A DNA stretch of 64,000 bases from positions 80,767 to 144,766 of the forward strand of contig CAKSQF010000001.1 in NCBI GenBank assembly GCA_934486825.1, written 5' to 3'. Positions 61,903 to 64,000 of the stretch are shown piece by piece (the first letter of the stretch is position 1; every line of letters starts with the position of its first letter). A program made the position numbers and the translations under genes. The notes under the pieces are model-generated. The model saw only the letters and a list, made by a program, of their open reading frames with translations, made no database searches and was not told where the DNA came from. This stretch comes from an uncultured Eubacteriales bacterium (lineage in GTDB: Bacteria; Bacillota; Clostridia; Oscillospirales; CAG-272).

Positions 61903-62985
61903 ATGAACTTTTCAAACGAAAAGTATGAACAACATAAACGAAAGGCGTTTTACGCCCTTATGACGGCGGGCGCGGTGGTCGTGGGATATTATCTTCTGAA
62001 CAGGATTCTCTTTCCTTTCTTCATGGCATGGCTGACGGTGCTTGTTCTGCATCCGGTCGTTACAAAGGGCGTGCTCTTTACGAAAATATCAAGACCGACT
62101 GTAACCGCGATCATTCTGATCCTGATTCTGCTTTTTATCGGTGTCGGCGTTTTCTTTGCGGTGAAGCGTCTCTATGATGAGCTGGTAGGTTTTCTGTCGT
62201 ACGTTGATCTGAACGGCGACAAGCTTATAAACAGTGCGGGAAACAGCTTCGGAGCCCTTCTGCGACATCTCGGCATAAAGGATACCGGAGAACTGTCAGA
62301 GATTCTGTCGGCGACCGTAAAAAGTGCCATGACCTCGCTGTCGTCAAAAATGACTGTCGGAATAGGTGTTTTTGCGTCAAGAATCCCCGGATTTTTCTTT
62401 TCCGGACTTATCTATATAATGGCGACCTATTATATCGCCGCCGATTATGACGGATTTGAAAGACGCATGCTGTCGCTTCTTCCGATGTCTGCGGCAAGGC
62501 GGCTCGGGAATGTTAAAGGAAAATTTTTGAAAAGCGCCGGTAAATATGTGCGCGCATATCTGATAATTCTTGTAATAACCTTCGTCGAGCTTTTTGCGGC
62601 ATTTCTTATCCTGCGGATAAAATATGCAATGCTGCTTGCGGCGGTTATTGCACTGCTTGATATACTTCCGGCAATAGGAGTCGGTACCGTGCTCGTCCCG
62701 TGGGCAATCTGGTCGGCAGTGACGGGAAATGTAAAAACGGGTATTTCGCTCGGTATTGTGTTTGTTATCGTGTCGGTGATACGACAGATTATCGAACCGA
62801 AAATTGTCGGAGAAAAGCTCGGGATATCTCCGCTTCTGACACTTTTTTCGGTTTTCGTCGGATATAAACTTCTCGGTGTTATCGGAATTATCATCGCACC
62901 GATTGCGGTGATCCTTGTCAGGGAATTTTTTATCCTGTCAAAGGGAGGCGGAGATGCTTTGTCTGCCGAAAACAAAAACAAATAA
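61903..62985 (+). CDS. ytvI: Sporulation membrane protein YtvI (AI-2E transporter family)
   Basis: 360 residues from ATG 61903 with GAGAGG upstream. Seven or eight membrane segments in the AI-2E transporter fold: RILFPFFMAWLTVLVLHPVV, TVTAIILILILLFIGVGVFF, YIMATYYIAADYDGFER, YAMLLAAVIALLDILPAIGV, VIRQIIEPKIVGEKLGISPL and a C-terminal IAPIAVILVREFF. Spacing of the pattern DILP-IGVG and the IEPK motif fits YtvI. Role in spores is not defined. It is divergent from the flavoprotein gene and ends at a strong terminator. Confidence 0.83.
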   Translation: MNFSNEKYEQHKRKAFYALMTAGAVVVGYYLLNRILFPFFMAWLTVLVLHPVVTKGVLFTKISRPTVTAIILILILLFIGVGVFFAVKRLYDELVGFLSYVDLNGDKLINSAGNSFGALLRHLGIKDTGELSEILSATVKSAMTSLSSKMTVGIGVFASRIPGFFFSGLIYIMATYYIAADYDGFERRMLSLLPMSAARRLGNVKGKFLKSAGKYVRAYLIILVITFVELFAAFLILRIKYAMLLAAVIALLDILPAIGVGTVLVPWAIWSAVTGNVKTGISLGIVFVIVSVIRQIIEPKIVGEKLGISPLLTLFSVFVGYKLLGVIGIIIAPIAVILVREFFILSKGGGDALSAENKNK

Positions 62986-63018
62986 TGGACTGTCGCAGCA
63001 GCCCATTACAGTGAATCA

Positions 63019-63048
63019 AAAAAGGACTTGCAACAGCAAGTCCTTTTT
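63019..63048. terminator. Terminator after ytvI
   Basis: AAAAAGGACTTGC-AACA-GCAAGTCCTTTTT, a perfect 13-base stem; it can act in both directions, ending ytvI and the recombinase transcript. Confidence 0.9.
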
Positions 63049-63151
63049 CTGTGAAGACAAGACAATAGAGATGTTTTTGCGTTTTCGCTGTCTTGATTTG
63101 AACACTCGTCACAATCATTTTACATCACTCCGTTTCTGTTTTCAAGGCTGT

Positions 63152-64000
63152 TTACAGCGCCATCTCGATTTCCGTGCCGCCGATAAAGACCACCTTGATT
63201 TTCTCTTTTGATTCCACCACTACGCATTCGATAATCTGTCGGACGAGCGTATCGTCATATTCTATCGGGTGATTTTGCAGTCCGTCAAGTATGGTGAAAA
63301 TCTCGTCGAGTCGGGATTTGGCGCTTTCTCTTTTTTGGCGCATGGCAGCATATTGTTCGAGCTGTACAGTCAGCCTTTGCTTTTCGTTCATCAGCTCGGT
63401 GATGCGTTCCTCATCGATGCCGTCTGCATTGTCGGCGGATACCGCTTTGAGCATTTTTTGAAACTCAGCGTCGATTTCGGCAATTCGGATTTGAATGTCG
63501 AGGGTTTTGTCCTCGGTGACCTCGTCTGTAAGCCCCATGCCGATATGGATTTTCAGTGTTTTCAGCACCTCAATATTTTGCTTTGCCGTCTGCATGATGG
63601 CTCTCATAACAGCGTCTTGCAGCAGGCTTTCCTCAATGCTCGGTGAGTGGTGGCAGTATTTCTTGCCGTAGTCAAGTCGGTTAATGCATCGCCATACTAC
63701 TTTTCTCTTGCCTTTGGTTGTCCATGTGCATCGGCGGTAAGGCGTTCTGCATTCGCCGCATATCAGCAATTCGCTCAGAGCGTACTTGCTTGAATATCGG
63801 CTCAATTCGGTTTTCGTACCTTTTTGCTTGACCTTCGGCTTGCCGGAGCGCCTTGCTATTTCCTCCTGGACTCTTGCAAAGGTGCCTGCGTCGATGATTG
63901 CAGGGTGGTTGTTCTCAATATAGTATTTGTTCCTTTCGCCGTTGTTTACCTTGACTCTCTTGCTGATGCAGTCGGACACATAAGTTTTGTTTATGATGGC
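63152..64000 (-). CDS. Large serine recombinase, C-terminal part (cut by window edge)
   Basis: The frame is open to base 64000, so the 5' part, including the catalytic Ser domain, lies outside. About 282 residues are visible: the end of the Recombinase domain (IENNHPAIIDAGTFARVQEE), the zinc-ribbon region with LLICGECRTPYRRCTW and CINRLDYGKKYCHH (four Cys ligands), then a coiled-coil and mixed C-terminus ending VVFIGGTEIEMAL. This is the layout of large serine integrases/transposases of Bacillota elements. The rest of the element must lie to the right. 63049-63151 holds no gene and is where the element's end should be. Confidence 0.9.
   Translation of the reverse strand, partial: AIINKTYVSDCISKRVKVNNGERNKYYIENNHPAIIDAGTFARVQEEIARRSGKPKVKQKGTKTELSRYSSKYALSELLICGECRTPYRRCTWTTKGKRKVVWRCINRLDYGKKYCHHSPSIEESLLQDAVMRAIMQTAKQNIEVLKTLKIHIGMGLTDEVTEDKTLDIQIRIAEIDAEFQKMLKAVSADNADGIDEERITELMNEKQRLTVQLEQYAAMRQKRESAKSRLDEIFTILDGLQNHPIEYDDTLVRQIIECVVVESKEKIKVVFIGGTEIEMAL

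Overview
The window looks like the chromosome of a spore-forming, anaerobic member of the Clostridia (Bacillota), probably a gut-type Oscillospiraceae or relative. The grounds are sporulation membrane genes (YqfC, YqfD, YlbJ/SpoVV-like, YtvI), a SCIFF peptide with its radical SAM maturase, an IspH-ribosomal protein S1 fusion, a class B sortase, a CIRCE-controlled hrcA-grpE-dnaK-dnaJ operon, and the yqfCD-phoH-ybeY-era-recO gene order. Several promoters match TTGACA-17-TATAAT exactly. I could not run a species-level assignment.

Layout. (1) 1-9.7 kb, housekeeping on the + strand: the 3' part of uvrA, a class B sortase, a GT2 glycosyltransferase, then the heat-shock operon with prmA. (2) 9.8-24.5 kb, an accessory island between a broken chromosomal gene (9828) and a tRNA-Pro(GGG) gene (24458-24533). 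Its left end holds palindromes, 11-bp iterations, an integrase N-terminal stub and a TnpV stub. Next come a mobilization module (wHTH protein, relaxase, MobC, probable oriT) and a defence cargo (XRE regulator, HsdM, HsdS, AlbA_2 protein, HsdR, DUF262/DUF1524 protein). The right end holds a small ORF, an intact tnpV and a frameshifted tyrosine integrase. (3) 24.6-27.6 kb, a phage-type large polyvalent protein that appears truncated at both ends and carries MuF-C-like domains. (4) 27.6-32.8 kb, a sulfatase, then divergent cca and miaB, with a RicA/YlbF-like gene after miaB. (5) 32.8-42.4 kb, a long minus-strand gene run reading yqfC, yqfD, phoH, ybeY, era, recO, mutS2, a PH-domain protein and an acyltransferase. 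(6) 42.4-51 kb, ylbJ-like, a HAD hydrolase, a small membrane protein, an Lrp regulator with aminotransferase, a PHP phosphatase, a TIM-barrel isomerase, an Orn/Lys/Arg decarboxylase and the SCIFF pair scfA-scfB. (7) 50.9-63 kb, an APH-like kinase, gpmI, a heterodimeric ABC exporter, the ispH-S1 fusion, plsC, cmk, a flavoprotein and ytvI. (8) From 63.15 kb to the edge, the C-terminal part of a large serine recombinase, the end of another mobile element.

How it works together. The island is best read as a mobilizable element carrying an antiviral locus: a complete type I restriction-modification system with an AlbA_2 gene inside it and a GmrSD-like type IV-type nuclease after it. The element seems immobilised, because its integrase is frameshifted and its left end is a patchwork of truncated mobility genes. 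No mating-pair-formation genes are present, so transfer would have needed a helper. The two most interesting loci are this composite defence cargo and the degraded multi-domain phage protein next to the tRNA. The rest is conserved core machinery with a few informative fusions and neighbourhoods.
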